From JAFALK01 sp042701975 (lineage in GTDB: Bacteria > Pseudomonadota > Gammaproteobacteria > Burkholderiales > Burkholderiaceae_C): a stretch of 64,000 nt of DNA. Each line of letters starts with the position of its first letter. The stretch's first letter is position 1. The notes under the pieces were generated by a model. It worked only from the letters and a program-made list of their open reading frames with translations, ran no database searches and was not told where the DNA came from. This document shows, piece after piece, positions 42,995 through 53,472 of this stretch. A program made the translations under genes and the position numbers. The stretch spans positions 4,216,001 through 4,280,000 of the forward strand of contig CP170561.1 of assembly GCA_042701975.1 (NCBI GenBank). The letters are read 5' to 3'.

Positions 42995-45118
42995 ATGAAA
43001 CAGCGAATCCTGGCCCTCGCCCTGAGTACCCTCTGCCTGCACGCCATGGCCCAAACTCCTCCCGCTTCCAGCCCGGTTTCGGCCGATCCCAACCTCTGGC
43101 TCGAAGACGTGCTCGGCGAGAAATCGCTGGCCTGGGTCAAGGAGCACAACGCCACCAGCATGGCCAAGCTTCAGACGGGTGACTACGCTGCGCTGCGCGG
43201 CGAGCTGCTCGGCGTGCTCAATGCCAAGGACCGCATTCCCGGCGTGCGCCGCATGGGCGGCTGGTTCTACAACCTCTGGCAGGACGAGCAGCACAAGCGC
43301 GGCCTGTGGCGCCGCACCACGCTCGCCGAATACGCCAAGGCCGAGCCCGCATGGGAAACCGTGATCGACGTGGACGCCCTGGGCAAGGCTGAGGGCGAGA
43401 GTTGGGTCTTCCATGGCGCCAGCTGCTTGGGGCCGGACTACCGTCGCTGCCTCGTCTCGCTTTCGCGCGGCGGCTCCGATGCCCATGTGGTGCGCGAGTT
43501 CGACACCGTCACCAAGGCCTTCGTCAAGGACGGCTTCCAGCTGCCCGAGGCCAAGAGCGACGTGGACTGGCAGGACGCCGACCACGTCCTCATCGGCACC
43601 GACTGGGGCGCCGGTTCGCTCACCGATTCCGGCTATCCGCGTGTGATCAAGCGCTGGCAGCGCGGCACGGCGCTGGCCAGCGCCGTCACGGTGTACGAAG
43701 GCAAGAAGGAAGACGTCTCCGCCTTCGCCTTCGTGGACCACACGCCCGGCCACAACCGCACGGTGGTGGGCCGCTCGCTGGACTTCTACAACCGCGAGAT
43801 GTTCCTGCTGGCCAAGGACGGCAAGCTGGCCAAGATCGACCTGCCGACCGATACCGAGTGGAGCTTCTGGGGCGCCCGCGTGCTGCTGCATCCGCGCAGC
43901 GAACTCAAGCTGGACGGCAAGAGCTTCCCCGCCGGCAGCCTGCTGATTGCCGACGCCAAGGCGCTGGAGAGCGGCCAGCCGCTCAAGCCGCAAGTGCTGT
44001 TCACACCCAGCAAGACCCGCTCGCTGGCTGGCTACGTCGTCACCAAGAGTCATGTGGTGATGAACGTCAGCGACAACGTCGCCAGCCGTCTTGAAGAGTG
44101 GAGCTTTGCTGCCGGCGCCGCGGCGCCCAAGCACCGCGAGATCAAGGCGCCCTTCCCCGGCACGCTGTCCATCGGCAGCCTCTACGACAACGAGCTGCCC
44201 AAGGACGAGCTGGCCGAGAGCTACTTCGTCAACTACGCGGACTTCCTGACGCCCGACACGCTCTATCACGCCCACGCCGGCAGCGATGCGCGCGAGGTGC
44301 TCAAGAGCCGCTCGGCGCTGTTCGATGCCGCCGGCATGAAGGCCGAGCAGTTCTTCGCCACCAGCAAGGACGGCACGAAGGTGCCCTACTTCGTCATCAC
44401 GCCCAAGGGCTTCAAGGCCGACGGCAATGCGCCGACCCTGCTCTACGGCTACGGCGGCTTCGAAGTCTCGATGCAGCCCGGCTACTCGGGCGGCCGCGGC
44501 CGTGCCTGGCTGGCTCGCGGTGGCGTCTTCGTGCTGGCCAACTTGCGCGGTGGCGGCGAGTACGGCCCCGACTGGCACACTGCGGCAGTCAAGGAGAACA
44601 AGCAGAAGGTCTTCGACGACTACATCGCCGTGGCCGAGGACCTGATCGCCAAGAAGATCAGCAGCCCGCGCCACCTGGGCATCCAGGGCGGCTCCAACGG
44701 CGGCTTGCTGGTCGGCGCCGTCTACGTGCAGCGCCCCGATCTGTTCAACGCCGTCGATTGCCAGGTGCCGCTGCTCGACATGCGCCGCTATCACACGCTG
44801 CTGGCCGGCGCCTCCTGGATGGCCGAGTACGGCAACCCGGACAAGCCGGAGGAGTGGGCCTACATCTCCAAGTACAGCCCCTACCAGAACCTCAAGGCCG
44901 ACAAGAAGTACCCCAAGGTCTTCTTCGTCACCTCGACCCGCGATGACCGCGTCCATCCCGGCCATGCACGCAAGATGGCGGCACTGATGGAACAGCAGGG
45001 CCACGACTTCCTCTACTACGAGAACATCGAGGGCGGCCACGGCGGCGCGGCGGACAACGAGCAGCGCGCCACCATGCAAGCCCTGGAGTTCAGCTTCCTG
45101 TGGCAGCAGCTGCGCTGA
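42995..45118 (+). CDS. Secreted prolyl oligopeptidase-type serine peptidase (S9A)
   Basis: A 707-residue exported enzyme with a signal peptide ending LHAMAQ. Beta-propeller (about 80-430) and hydrolase domains follow. The catalytic serine is S567 in GGSNGGLLVGAV, with the Asp in RDDRVHPGHARKM and the His in IEGGHGGAAD. It differs from the S9 enzyme at 21986, which is of the DPP type. The start at 42995 is fixed by the signal peptide. Confidence 0.92.
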   Translation: MKQRILALALSTLCLHAMAQTPPASSPVSADPNLWLEDVLGEKSLAWVKEHNATSMAKLQTGDYAALRGELLGVLNAKDRIPGVRRMGGWFYNLWQDEQHKRGLWRRTTLAEYAKAEPAWETVIDVDALGKAEGESWVFHGASCLGPDYRRCLVSLSRGGSDAHVVREFDTVTKAFVKDGFQLPEAKSDVDWQDADHVLIGTDWGAGSLTDSGYPRVIKRWQRGTALASAVTVYEGKKEDVSAFAFVDHTPGHNRTVVGRSLDFYNREMFLLAKDGKLAKIDLPTDTEWSFWGARVLLHPRSELKLDGKSFPAGSLLIADAKALESGQPLKPQVLFTPSKTRSLAGYVVTKSHVVMNVSDNVASRLEEWSFAAGAAAPKHREIKAPFPGTLSIGSLYDNELPKDELAESYFVNYADFLTPDTLYHAHAGSDAREVLKSRSALFDAAGMKAEQFFATSKDGTKVPYFVITPKGFKADGNAPTLLYGYGGFEVSMQPGYSGGRGRAWLARGGVFVLANLRGGGEYGPDWHTAAVKENKQKVFDDYIAVAEDLIAKKISSPRHLGIQGGSNGGLLVGAVYVQRPDLFNAVDCQVPLLDMRRYHTLLAGASWMAEYGNPDKPEEWAYISKYSPYQNLKADKKYPKVFFVTSTRDDRVHPGHARKMAALMEQQGHDFLYYENIEGGHGGAADNEQRATMQALEFSFLWQQLR

Positions 45119-45387
45119 CTTTCAGCCACCGCGAGTGGCTCGGCGGCGGGCGCTTCGAGGCGCTCGTGCCCGGGCACGAGGCGCAAGGCCCCGTCGACCT
45201 CGACTACGAGCTCGACGGCCGCCGCGCCCTCTTCGTGCACACCGGCACCCCGCCGGCACTGCGCGGCCAGGGCCTGGCGGCGCAGGTCACGCAGCACGCC
45301 TGGGATTGGGCACAGGCGAAGGGGCTGGAGGTCGTGCCAGTCTGTCCTTACGTGGCCGCCTGGATGCGCAGGCAAGGTCTGGGCTGA
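45100..45387 (+). CDS. GNAT-fold N-acetyltransferase, YjdJ-like
   Basis: A 95-residue small GNAT-fold protein. The family pattern is LDYELDGRRALFVHTGTPPAL, RGQGLAAQVTQHAWDWA and VVPVCPYVAAWMRRQ. It uses a GTG at 45100 inside the 3' end of the preceding gene, overlapping it by 19 bp; no ATG is available in frame. The gene ends abruptly after RRQGLG, shorter than relatives that continue with a few more residues. Confidence 0.75.
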   Translation: MAAAALTFSHREWLGGGRFEALVPGHEAQGPVDLDYELDGRRALFVHTGTPPALRGQGLAAQVTQHAWDWAQAKGLEVVPVCPYVAAWMRRQGLG

Positions 45388-46809
<1,422 letters not shown>

Positions 46810-46831
46810 GCGCAGCGGATCGCCCGCAGAG

Positions 46832-46867
46832 ACAACGGCCCGCGCCCTCATCGGCGCGGGCCGTTGT
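46832..46867. terminator. Strong hairpin after argG, shared with the convergent DUF805 gene
   Basis: A perfect 15-bp stem (46832-46846 with 46853-46867, loop CTCATC) sits between the argG stop and the DUF805 stop at 46872. No T-run follows on either strand, so termination may depend on the hairpin alone. Confidence 0.6.
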
Positions 46868-46871
46868 ACGT

Positions 46872-47381
46872 TCAGGGCTGCTGCTGCGGCACCGACTGCA
46901 GGCCCCGAGCCTTGTCCGTGTAGGCTTTGTATTGCGGAATCGCGATGGCAGCCACGATGCCGATGATGAAGACCGCCGGCAAGATCAGGCCAAGGATGCG
47001 CACACCCAGCGTGTTGGGCGGCGGTGGCGGGCCGAAGCGGTTCTCGCCCTTGTCGCCCGGAATGAAGGCCCAGATGAACGAGACGAGGGGAATGATGGTC
47101 AGGATCGACCACCAGCCGCTGGCCCCGGTGTCATGGCAGCGCTTGATCCCCGTGATGACCGCGAACCACAGGTACACGATAGCGATGATGATGCTCACTG
47201 GCCCAAGGAAAGCAGCGAGGAGCTTGGCCAGGAAGGCGGAACCCGTCGAGTACGCCAGGAAGCGCAAGCGTCCGATGCGTCCCTCGGAGGAGAACATGTT
47301 GAGCTCTCCGGTGGCCGAAGTGCCCATGTCGGCCACTTCCGCCGTCGGCGCCGCATATTGGTTGAAGGTCGGTTCTGCCAT
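46872..47381 (-). CDS. DUF805 membrane protein with pilin-like C-terminal helix
   Basis: A 169-residue protein. The DUF805 part (about residues 28-120) has GRIGRLRFLAYS and GIKRCHDTGASGWWS. After a PPPPP spacer comes a second hydrophobic helix, IFIIGIVAAIAIPQYKAYTDKA-like, which resembles the N-terminal helix of type IV pilins but in the C-terminal position. The start is at 47381, with GGAGG upstream. It may close the MoxR-type operon (29 bp after DUF58). Confidence 0.8.
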   Translation of the reverse strand: MAEPTFNQYAAPTAEVADMGTSATGELNMFSSEGRIGRLRFLAYSTGSAFLAKLLAAFLGPVSIIIAIVYLWFAVITGIKRCHDTGASGWWSILTIIPLVSFIWAFIPGDKGENRFGPPPPPNTLGVRILGLILPAVFIIGIVAAIAIPQYKAYTDKARGLQSVPQQQP

Positions 47382-47410
47382 GTTTCCTCCTGGATGTGAT
47401 GAATGGCGGG

Positions 47411-48790
47411 TCAAAGCAAGCCGGCACGCTTGACGGCGTGATATCGGTTCACGAGCGAGGCCGCCAGCGCGCGCGGCTCCACGTCGATCGACAACTTGTC
47501 GTGGTCGACGACACGCGCAAACGCGTCATCGCGCGCCTGCGAGAAAAGATGAGCACTGGCCACCGCCACCGCGTCATCGGCGCGCTCCAGCGGCTGCGCG
47601 GCGACGCGCGACAACACCGTCTCGCGCAGGCTGGCCAGCATCACCAGATGGCGGCGGCGCAGCAGGCGCAGCGCCGGCTGCAGCTCGGTCGCGTCTTCAT
47701 CGCGGAAGTTGGTGAGGATGATCACGAGCGAGCGGCGGCGCAGGCGGCGTGAGAGGCCCTCGGCGGCGGCCAGGTAGTCGGAATGCCAGCTGCCCGGCTG
47801 CAGGTCGTGCATCTTGTTCATCAAGGCGTTCAGCGTCGCCAGACCCTTGCGAGGCGCGAAGTCGCGCTGGGACTCGGGCGCACAACCGAAGGTCATGGCC
47901 CCCACTTCATCGCCCTCGTTGAGCGCCACGTAGGCCAGCAGCATCATCGCGTCGAGCGCGTCGTCGAAATGGGAGTTCTCTCCGGCGTGGGCGGACTGCT
48001 CGTCGGCCCGCATGCGGCGGCCACAGTCGAGCAGGAACATCACGCACTGGTCGCGCTCGTCCTGGTACTCGCGCACGATGGGCTTGCGCTGACGCAGCGT
48101 GGCCTTCCAATCGATGTGGCGCAGCGGGTCGCCGCGCTTGTACTCGGCCAGCTGCCGGAAGTCCGTGCCCTGGCCGCGCTGCACATAGCTCTTGATGCCG
48201 ATCTGCGCCAAGCGACGATCGCCCGACAGCCACGCATAGCGCGCCAGGGCCGCGAAGTTCGGATAGACGCGCAGCGTCTGCGCTTCGCCCAGGGTCTGGC
48301 GCAGCTCGAAGAGGCCCGCGCGGCTGCGCCACAGCAGCTGCGTGCAGCCGATCCGGACGAGGCCGCGCTGGCGCGCCGTGACCCGGAACTTCAGCGTGGC
48401 GCGCGACTGCGCATCGAGCAACAGCTTCTGCGGCAGGCCTTCGAAATCGAAGAGCGGATCCAGCGCGTCGAACACCTGCAGCTGCCAGGCGAGCAGCCCC
48501 GGATTGACGAGGTCGAGCTTGAGCTCGGTGGACACGCCGATGGCAAACGCCGCCGGCAGGCGCCGTTCGATCGTCACGCCGCTCGCTGCCCACAGCTTGC
48601 GGCTGTGCCAAAGATCCCACGCGCCGAGTACCAGCCCGAAGCCCAGCAAAGGCAGCACCAGTGCGACCACCCCCGCCAACGGTGCACCGACGGCCAATGC
48701 GAGCGCGACGACCAGCGCCAGCAGCGCCAGGGCGGCGATGCCGGTCCGGGTGGGCACGACGGTGCGCAGGCGGTCCCGCATGATGACCAT
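47411..48790 (-). CDS. DUF58 protein, MoxR-associated
   Basis: A 459-residue membrane-anchored protein: two N-terminal hydrophobic segments, then the DUF58 core motif EYKRGDPLRHIDWKATLRQ (about residues 215-233). It is followed by a vWA-like domain that starts LLDCGRRM, where canonical proteins have a DxSxS metal site. DUF58 proteins are partners or substrates of MoxR ATPases. The ATG overlaps the MoxR stop (TGATG). Confidence 0.88.
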   Translation of the reverse strand: MVIMRDRLRTVVPTRTGIAALALLALVVALALAVGAPLAGVVALVLPLLGFGLVLGAWDLWHSRKLWAASGVTIERRLPAAFAIGVSTELKLDLVNPGLLAWQLQVFDALDPLFDFEGLPQKLLLDAQSRATLKFRVTARQRGLVRIGCTQLLWRSRAGLFELRQTLGEAQTLRVYPNFAALARYAWLSGDRRLAQIGIKSYVQRGQGTDFRQLAEYKRGDPLRHIDWKATLRQRKPIVREYQDERDQCVMFLLDCGRRMRADEQSAHAGENSHFDDALDAMMLLAYVALNEGDEVGAMTFGCAPESQRDFAPRKGLATLNALMNKMHDLQPGSWHSDYLAAAEGLSRRLRRRSLVIILTNFRDEDATELQPALRLLRRRHLVMLASLRETVLSRVAAQPLERADDAVAVASAHLFSQARDDAFARVVDHDKLSIDVEPRALAASLVNRYHAVKRAGLL

Positions 48791-49791
48791 CAGAGGCGCG
48801 GCGCCTCAACGCTCTCCAGCGCCGCCTGCAGCAGCTCGTCGGCGTCGCGGCCTTCGAGCTGCGCATCCGGCGCCACGGTGACGCGGTGGCGCAGCACCGG
48901 CAGGGCCTGCGCGGCGATGTCGTCCGGCGTGACAAAGTCGCGCCCCCGGATCAGCGCCATCGCACGCGCGGCGCGCACCAGCGCCACGCTGCCGCGCGGG
49001 CCGGCGCCCAGGGCCAAACCAGGCCAATCGCGCGTGGCCCGCACCACGCGAACGGCGTAGTCCAGCACCTTCTCGTCCGTGTGCACGAGGCCGGCCAGTC
49101 GCTGCAGCTCCTGGACCTGGACATCGTCCAGCGCCGGCTGCACGTCCTGCAGCGGCAGCTCGTTGCCCGCACGGCCTGTCGTGACGAGCTGGACGACGGC
49201 GGCCTCCTCGGCATGCGTCGGGTAGCCGATACGGATCTCCAGCAGAAAGCGGTCGAGCTGCGCTTCGGGCAGCGGGTAGGTGCCCTCGGTGTCCACCGGG
49301 TTCTGCGTGGCCATGACCATGAAGGGGCGCGGCAGCGGAATCGTCTGGCCTTCGAGCGTGACCTGGTATTCCTGCATCACTTCGAGCAGCGCGCTCTGCG
49401 TCTTGGCGGGCGCGCGGTTGATTTCGTCGGCCAGCATCAGGTTGGTGAACACCGGCCCCTTGCGCACGCGCAGCGTGCCCAGCACCGAGCCGCCCGCGGC
49501 ACCGGTCGCGGCCTCTTCGAGTACGCTGTGGCCGACCACATCAGCCGGCATCAGGTCCGGCGTGAACTGCACGCGCGCGTACTGCAAACGCAGGGCTTGA
49601 GCCATGGCGCGTGCCAGCAGCGTCTTGCCCAGGCCCGGCACACCTTCGACCAGGACGTGGCCCGAGGCCACCAGGGCCACCAGCACCTGTTCCACGGCCT
49701 GCGCCTGGCCGATCACGGCCTTGCCGATCTCCCGGCGCAGCAGGTCCAGCCACTGCGTGGCGAGCTTGAGTTCCTCGGGCTTGATCGTCAT
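48790..49791 (-). CDS. moxR: MoxR-family AAA+ ATPase
   Basis: A 333-residue chaperone-type ATPase. Motifs: Walker A GVPGLGKTLLA, Walker B LMLADEINRAPAKTQSALLE, sensor ATQNPVDTEGTYPLPEAQLDRF. MoxR ATPases remodel or insert metal into partner vWA proteins, here most likely the DUF58 product encoded next. Start ATG 49791. The gene overlaps both neighbours by one to four bases, so a single transcript is likely. Confidence 0.95.
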   Translation of the reverse strand: MTIKPEELKLATQWLDLLRREIGKAVIGQAQAVEQVLVALVASGHVLVEGVPGLGKTLLARAMAQALRLQYARVQFTPDLMPADVVGHSVLEEAATGAAGGSVLGTLRVRKGPVFTNLMLADEINRAPAKTQSALLEVMQEYQVTLEGQTIPLPRPFMVMATQNPVDTEGTYPLPEAQLDRFLLEIRIGYPTHAEEAAVVQLVTTGRAGNELPLQDVQPALDDVQVQELQRLAGLVHTDEKVLDYAVRVVRATRDWPGLALGAGPRGSVALVRAARAMALIRGRDFVTPDDIAAQALPVLRHRVTVAPDAQLEGRDADELLQAALESVEAPRL

Positions 49792-50987
49792 GGTGCAGTT
49801 CTTTCTTGTGCGGGAGACTTGTTCAGAAGGAGTCGGCGGCGCGTGCTTTCCATCAGGCGCAGCCGTTCGGGCAGTTCGGCACGCTTGCAGGAGGGCTCGT
49901 TGAAGACCACCGCCAGTGGTTCGGGCGCCAGGCCGGTGGCTGCGGCAATGGCCCTGACGCGATCGGATTTGCCCAGGCGCCGGTAGTGCGGCAGCACGCG
50001 CGCAGCGGTGTCTTCGAGCGCTCGCAACTGCGCGGCGAGCAGCGCCTCGCGGCCGTGGCGCTGCAGCCAGTTGCCCGTGCCCCGCACCTGTTCGGCGATG
50101 GAGCGGCGCAGGCGCGGCGCGGTCGCCAGGCGTGGGCCGAAGCGCAGCGTGGCGCGCCACATCAGGGCCGCCAACGCCAGGCCGGCGGTCACGATGGCGA
50201 TCCAGCCCGTGTGCCACAGCCAGGGCAGCAAGGGCTCGCGCTTCTCGTTCAGGTAGAACCAGACCTTGGCGCCCGGCTCGGCCTGGACGGCGGCGGCGAT
50301 GAACAAGGGTGCGTCACAGCGCAGCGCCGCCGGATGTTCAAAGAAGGCGGGGAGCACGTTCAGCAGGGTCACGCTGCCCTGGCCGCGCTGCACGCGCACG
50401 GCATCCAGACCGTCATCCCGCATCAGCGTCCAGTTGGCCATCGAGCCGCGCTTGACCAGCAAGCGCTGCCAGGTCAGGACGGGGCCGCAGAGCTTGAGCT
50501 GTTCGACCTCGCCCCACAGCGGCGGATTCGCCGTCACGGTCCAGCTCTTCGTCCCGCTGGCCGCTGGCTGCTGGCCCGGTGGCTCTGCCGCGGCCTTCTT
50601 CTTCGGCCGGGCCTGCGCATCGATGGGCAGCCACTGGGCAAAGGGGCTGTCGTCCGACAGCACCGTGATCGGCAGCACCAGGTGACCGCCCTGCTCCACC
50701 CACTGCTGCAGTTGCTGCGCCTTGCCGGGCAGGAGCTGCCATTCGTCGGAGAGCATCACCAGCCGCGCGCCGGGCGGCGGCAGCTGGTCGAGCGCCTCGT
50801 GGTGTTCCACCTGCATCTGCAGCCGGCGCAGCAATTGCTCGGCGACATACAGCGGATTGCGCAGCGCCTCGCCGCGCGTGTGGGTGGGCTGCTCCTCGTC
50901 CACCCACTCGGTATTGGCTTGCAGCCACCAGGCACCCAAGGCCAGGCCGATGGCCGTCAGCAGCCAGATCACGCGATCGCGATTCAT
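49788..50987 (-). CDS. DUF4350 membrane protein
   Basis: A 399-residue protein with a membrane segment at its N-terminus (about residues 8-24) and another near 278-296. The middle is a DUF4350 GATase-like domain (LPPPGARLVMLSDEWQLLPG). Conserved partner of MoxR/DUF58 clusters. The start is ATG at 50987, overlapping the preceding gene by four bases. Function unknown. Confidence 0.85.
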   Translation of the reverse strand: MNRDRVIWLLTAIGLALGAWWLQANTEWVDEEQPTHTRGEALRNPLYVAEQLLRRLQMQVEHHEALDQLPPPGARLVMLSDEWQLLPGKAQQLQQWVEQGGHLVLPITVLSDDSPFAQWLPIDAQARPKKKAAAEPPGQQPAASGTKSWTVTANPPLWGEVEQLKLCGPVLTWQRLLVKRGSMANWTLMRDDGLDAVRVQRGQGSVTLLNVLPAFFEHPAALRCDAPLFIAAAVQAEPGAKVWFYLNEKREPLLPWLWHTGWIAIVTAGLALAALMWRATLRFGPRLATAPRLRRSIAEQVRGTGNWLQRHGREALLAAQLRALEDTAARVLPHYRRLGKSDRVRAIAAATGLAPEPLAVVFNEPSCKRAELPERLRLMESTRRRLLLNKSPAQERTAP

Positions 50988-51760
50988 GCGCTGGCCTCCG
51001 CGCGCGACAGGCGCAGGTCGAACTCGGCGCAGAGCTGCTCGATCTCGGCCGCCTCGGGCTGGCGCTGCGCATAGGCCACGGCCTGCCAGTTGCGAACCAG
51101 CAGGCCCAGGAAATCCTGGGAGGCCGGCACCAGGCGCGGGGCCGACAGGCGCAGGCATTCGCCTTCGGTGCTGGCCGCGCGGATGGGCACGGCGTGCTTG
51201 TGCACCAGGTGCGAGAGCGCGCCGCGGTAGAGCAGCGAAAGCGCGGCGCGTACTTCTTCAGCCCGCCAGAGCCGCAAGGCCTCGGCCCCGATGTCGTCGG
51301 GCAGGCTTTCCGGTCGGATGTCGAGCTGGCCCACATGGGTAGGCAGGCGCGGCGCGGCTGCGGGCCCGCCCTCGCGCGCCAGCAGCCAGTCTCTCAGGCG
51401 CAGCAGGATCCAGACGAGGAGGGCCGCACCCAGCAGCCAGACCGCGATGCGCAGGCCGCCGGAGAGATTGCGAAGCATCTCCAGCCACCAACCGAAGTCC
51501 TTCTCGTCGCGCTTGTCGTCCTTCTTATCGACCTTGTCCTTCTTGAACTGCAGCGTCTTGTGTTTCTCCGTACCGGGCAGCAGGGGATCGGCAGCGACAG
51601 CCGAAGCAGCCGCCTGGACGCGCGCAGCCGTCATGGCCGGCGCCTCACCTTGCGCCTGGCATGGCGTGCACGACAGGCTCAAGCCCAGGAATGCAGCCGC
51701 GATGAACAGGGCCGGCGACCCGCCAGCGCGCCGAACTTCATGGCGCTCAGGCGAACGCAT
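50984..51760 (-). CDS. DUF4129 membrane protein
   Basis: A 258-residue protein with an N-terminal signal or anchor (about 14-36), a charged KKDDKRDEKD linker, a membrane segment near residues 102-120, and a C-terminal DUF4129 domain (RAALSLLYRGALSHLVHK). DUF4129 is often joined to transglutaminase-like proteins in other operons; here it is separate. It overlaps the next and the previous gene. Confidence 0.82.
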   Translation of the reverse strand: MRSPERHEVRRAGGSPALFIAAAFLGLSLSCTPCQAQGEAPAMTAARVQAAASAVAADPLLPGTEKHKTLQFKKDKVDKKDDKRDEKDFGWWLEMLRNLSGGLRIAVWLLGAALLVWILLRLRDWLLAREGGPAAAPRLPTHVGQLDIRPESLPDDIGAEALRLWRAEEVRAALSLLYRGALSHLVHKHAVPIRAASTEGECLRLSAPRLVPASQDFLGLLVRNWQAVAYAQRQPEAAEIEQLCAEFDLRLSRAEASA

Positions 51761-52493
51761 GACGGAACTCCTGTTCGATATCCCAGGCCTCGAGCGCCAC
51801 GCGGCGGTTCAGGTACATCGCGAAGCCAGCAGCCACGTAGAAGGGTTCCAGCAGCAGCACGACGCTCAAGTAGGCCGAGGCCAGCACGAGGTCCAGGCCC
51901 AGCTGGCCGGCGGCATGCTGCGTCGGGTGAACGATCCAGTCCCAGATGTCGCGCCGGCTGTTCTCGGGCGCAAACCAGAACAGCAACGACAGCAGGCCGT
52001 AGACCAGCACCGCCTCCGCATGCGCAAAGGCCACCTGCAGGGCGGTGGCCGCGCCGCGGTTGTCGTTGAGCAGCAGCTTGCGCCGCTTGCGCCGTGCGCT
52101 GCCGACCTGGGCTTCGAGCTGCTCAATCGGCTGCGTGTAGGAGCGCCAGGGCGAGAAGCGCCGCCACAGCAGCGTGCGCCAGAACTGGCCGAAGAATACG
52201 TGGCGGCGCGCCACCCAGAGATCGGCAAAGCGCGTGCGCTCGCCGAACACGGCGCGCGCCAAGACAAAGAGCAGGCTGCGATCCAGCCAGGGCTTGAGCC
52301 AGAAGACGATGAACGCAGGCATCCAGCCCCAGGTGTCGACCGTGCACAGCGCCAGCACGGCCACGACGAGATAGACCGGCGTGAAGGTGCGCCAGATCGA
52401 AGCCGCGTGCTGGCGCACCAGGGCCAGGCCCAGGTCGGCAGCCTCGCCCTGGCTGCGCGGCCGCAGCACAACGGCCAGGCCTTCAACGCGCAT
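51747..52493 (-). CDS. Membrane protein of the MoxR-type operon, no named family
   Basis: A 248-residue protein with hydrophobic segments near residues 40-60, 60-80, 158-175 and 200-225 and no recognisable catalytic motif. The central region is basic and Arg/Lys-rich (RRKRRKLLLNDNRG). I chose ATG 52493, overlapping the SpoIIM-like gene by 11 bp. Placement between SpoIIM-like and DUF4129 suggests a structural membrane role. No function assigned. Confidence 0.75.
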   Translation of the reverse strand: MRVEGLAVVLRPRSQGEAADLGLALVRQHAASIWRTFTPVYLVVAVLALCTVDTWGWMPAFIVFWLKPWLDRSLLFVLARAVFGERTRFADLWVARRHVFFGQFWRTLLWRRFSPWRSYTQPIEQLEAQVGSARRKRRKLLLNDNRGAATALQVAFAHAEAVLVYGLLSLLFWFAPENSRRDIWDWIVHPTQHAAGQLGLDLVLASAYLSVVLLLEPFYVAAGFAMYLNRRVALEAWDIEQEFRHAFA

Positions 52494-53472
52494 GGCGAGG
52501 CCTCCGCAGGACAACACCCCGCTGCCGCCCCATCAGGCCCAGCCAGCTGAACACCAGCAGCCAGCAGACGCCGGCCACCGCGTACTTGACGCTTGGCGAG
52601 ATCCAGGCCGCGGCAGACCAGAAACCCTCGAAGGCCGCCGCCACCAGCAGCAGGAAGAAGGCCGCGTACACCAACGGCATGGCCGCGCGCGCGCCCGCGC
52701 CCAGGGCCTGCAGACGGCTCATCCGCCCCGGCGACAGCCACCCCAGGCCCAGGCGCAGGCCCGCCGCGCCGGACAGCACGATGCCCGTCAGCTCGAACGC
52801 CGAGTGCGTGGCCACGAAAGGCCAGAAGTTGTGCCCCAGGCCTGCGCGGGTGAGGTGGCCGGCCACGGTGCCGATCTGCAAGCCGTTGAAAACCAGGGTG
52901 AAGGCACTGCCCACGCCGGCCAGGATGCCCGAACCGAAACAACTGAAACCGATGCCGACGTTGTGGAAGATGTAGAAGCCGAACATCGCCCAGTCGTTGC
53001 CCGCATCGGGCCCACGGCCCACGGCCTGCTTGCCGTCGGCGTACATGGCTTCGTACTCGCGCAGCTCGTGCGCGTTCAGCAGGCGCAGGGCGAAGTCCGG
53101 ACCGTGCCAGGCCAGCAGGCCTGCGATCGCCAGCGGCAGCACGAAGAGCAGCAGCGCCAGCAGCACGCAGCGGCCTTGGGCGCGGACGCCGCGCGGCAGG
53201 TCCACCAGCAGCAGGCGCGCAAGCTGGCCCACGCCGTAATCCTGCTTGCGATAGATGAGCTGGTGGGCATCGCGGGCCAGCCCTTGCAGCAGCGTCACGA
53301 GGTGGACCGGATAGGAGCGCGACTGCGCCAGCGCCAGGTGCTCGCACACGCGGCGGTAGCGCTCGGCCAGCAGCGCACCATCGACCGGCTGGCCACGCTT
53401 GGCATCGGCCAACTGGGCGGCAAAGGCGTCCCACAGCGGGCGGTACTCGGCCTCGAAGAACAGCGGCGTCAT
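52483..53472 (-). CDS. Stage II sporulation protein M-like (SpoIIM) membrane protein
   Basis: A 329-residue multi-spanning protein resembling the SpoIIM family; in non-sporulating bacteria members occur in MoxR clusters. It has a soluble N-terminal helical domain (about 1-100) followed by five or more hydrophobic segments, with HNVGIGFSCFGSGILAGVGS as the most conserved part. The ATG at 53472 overlaps the RDD stop by four bases. Confidence 0.85.
   Translation of the reverse strand: MTPLFFEAEYRPLWDAFAAQLADAKRGQPVDGALLAERYRRVCEHLALAQSRSYPVHLVTLLQGLARDAHQLIYRKQDYGVGQLARLLLVDLPRGVRAQGRCVLLALLLFVLPLAIAGLLAWHGPDFALRLLNAHELREYEAMYADGKQAVGRGPDAGNDWAMFGFYIFHNVGIGFSCFGSGILAGVGSAFTLVFNGLQIGTVAGHLTRAGLGHNFWPFVATHSAFELTGIVLSGAAGLRLGLGWLSPGRMSRLQALGAGARAAMPLVYAAFFLLLVAAAFEGFWSAAAWISPSVKYAVAGVCWLLVFSWLGLMGRQRGVVLRRPRHAR

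Noticed and set aside
51866..53434. A 522-codon frame on the same strand as the MoxR operon genes
   Set aside because: It is the alternative frame of the SpoIIM-like and neighbouring genes; the real frames have membrane segments and overlapping starts and stops.
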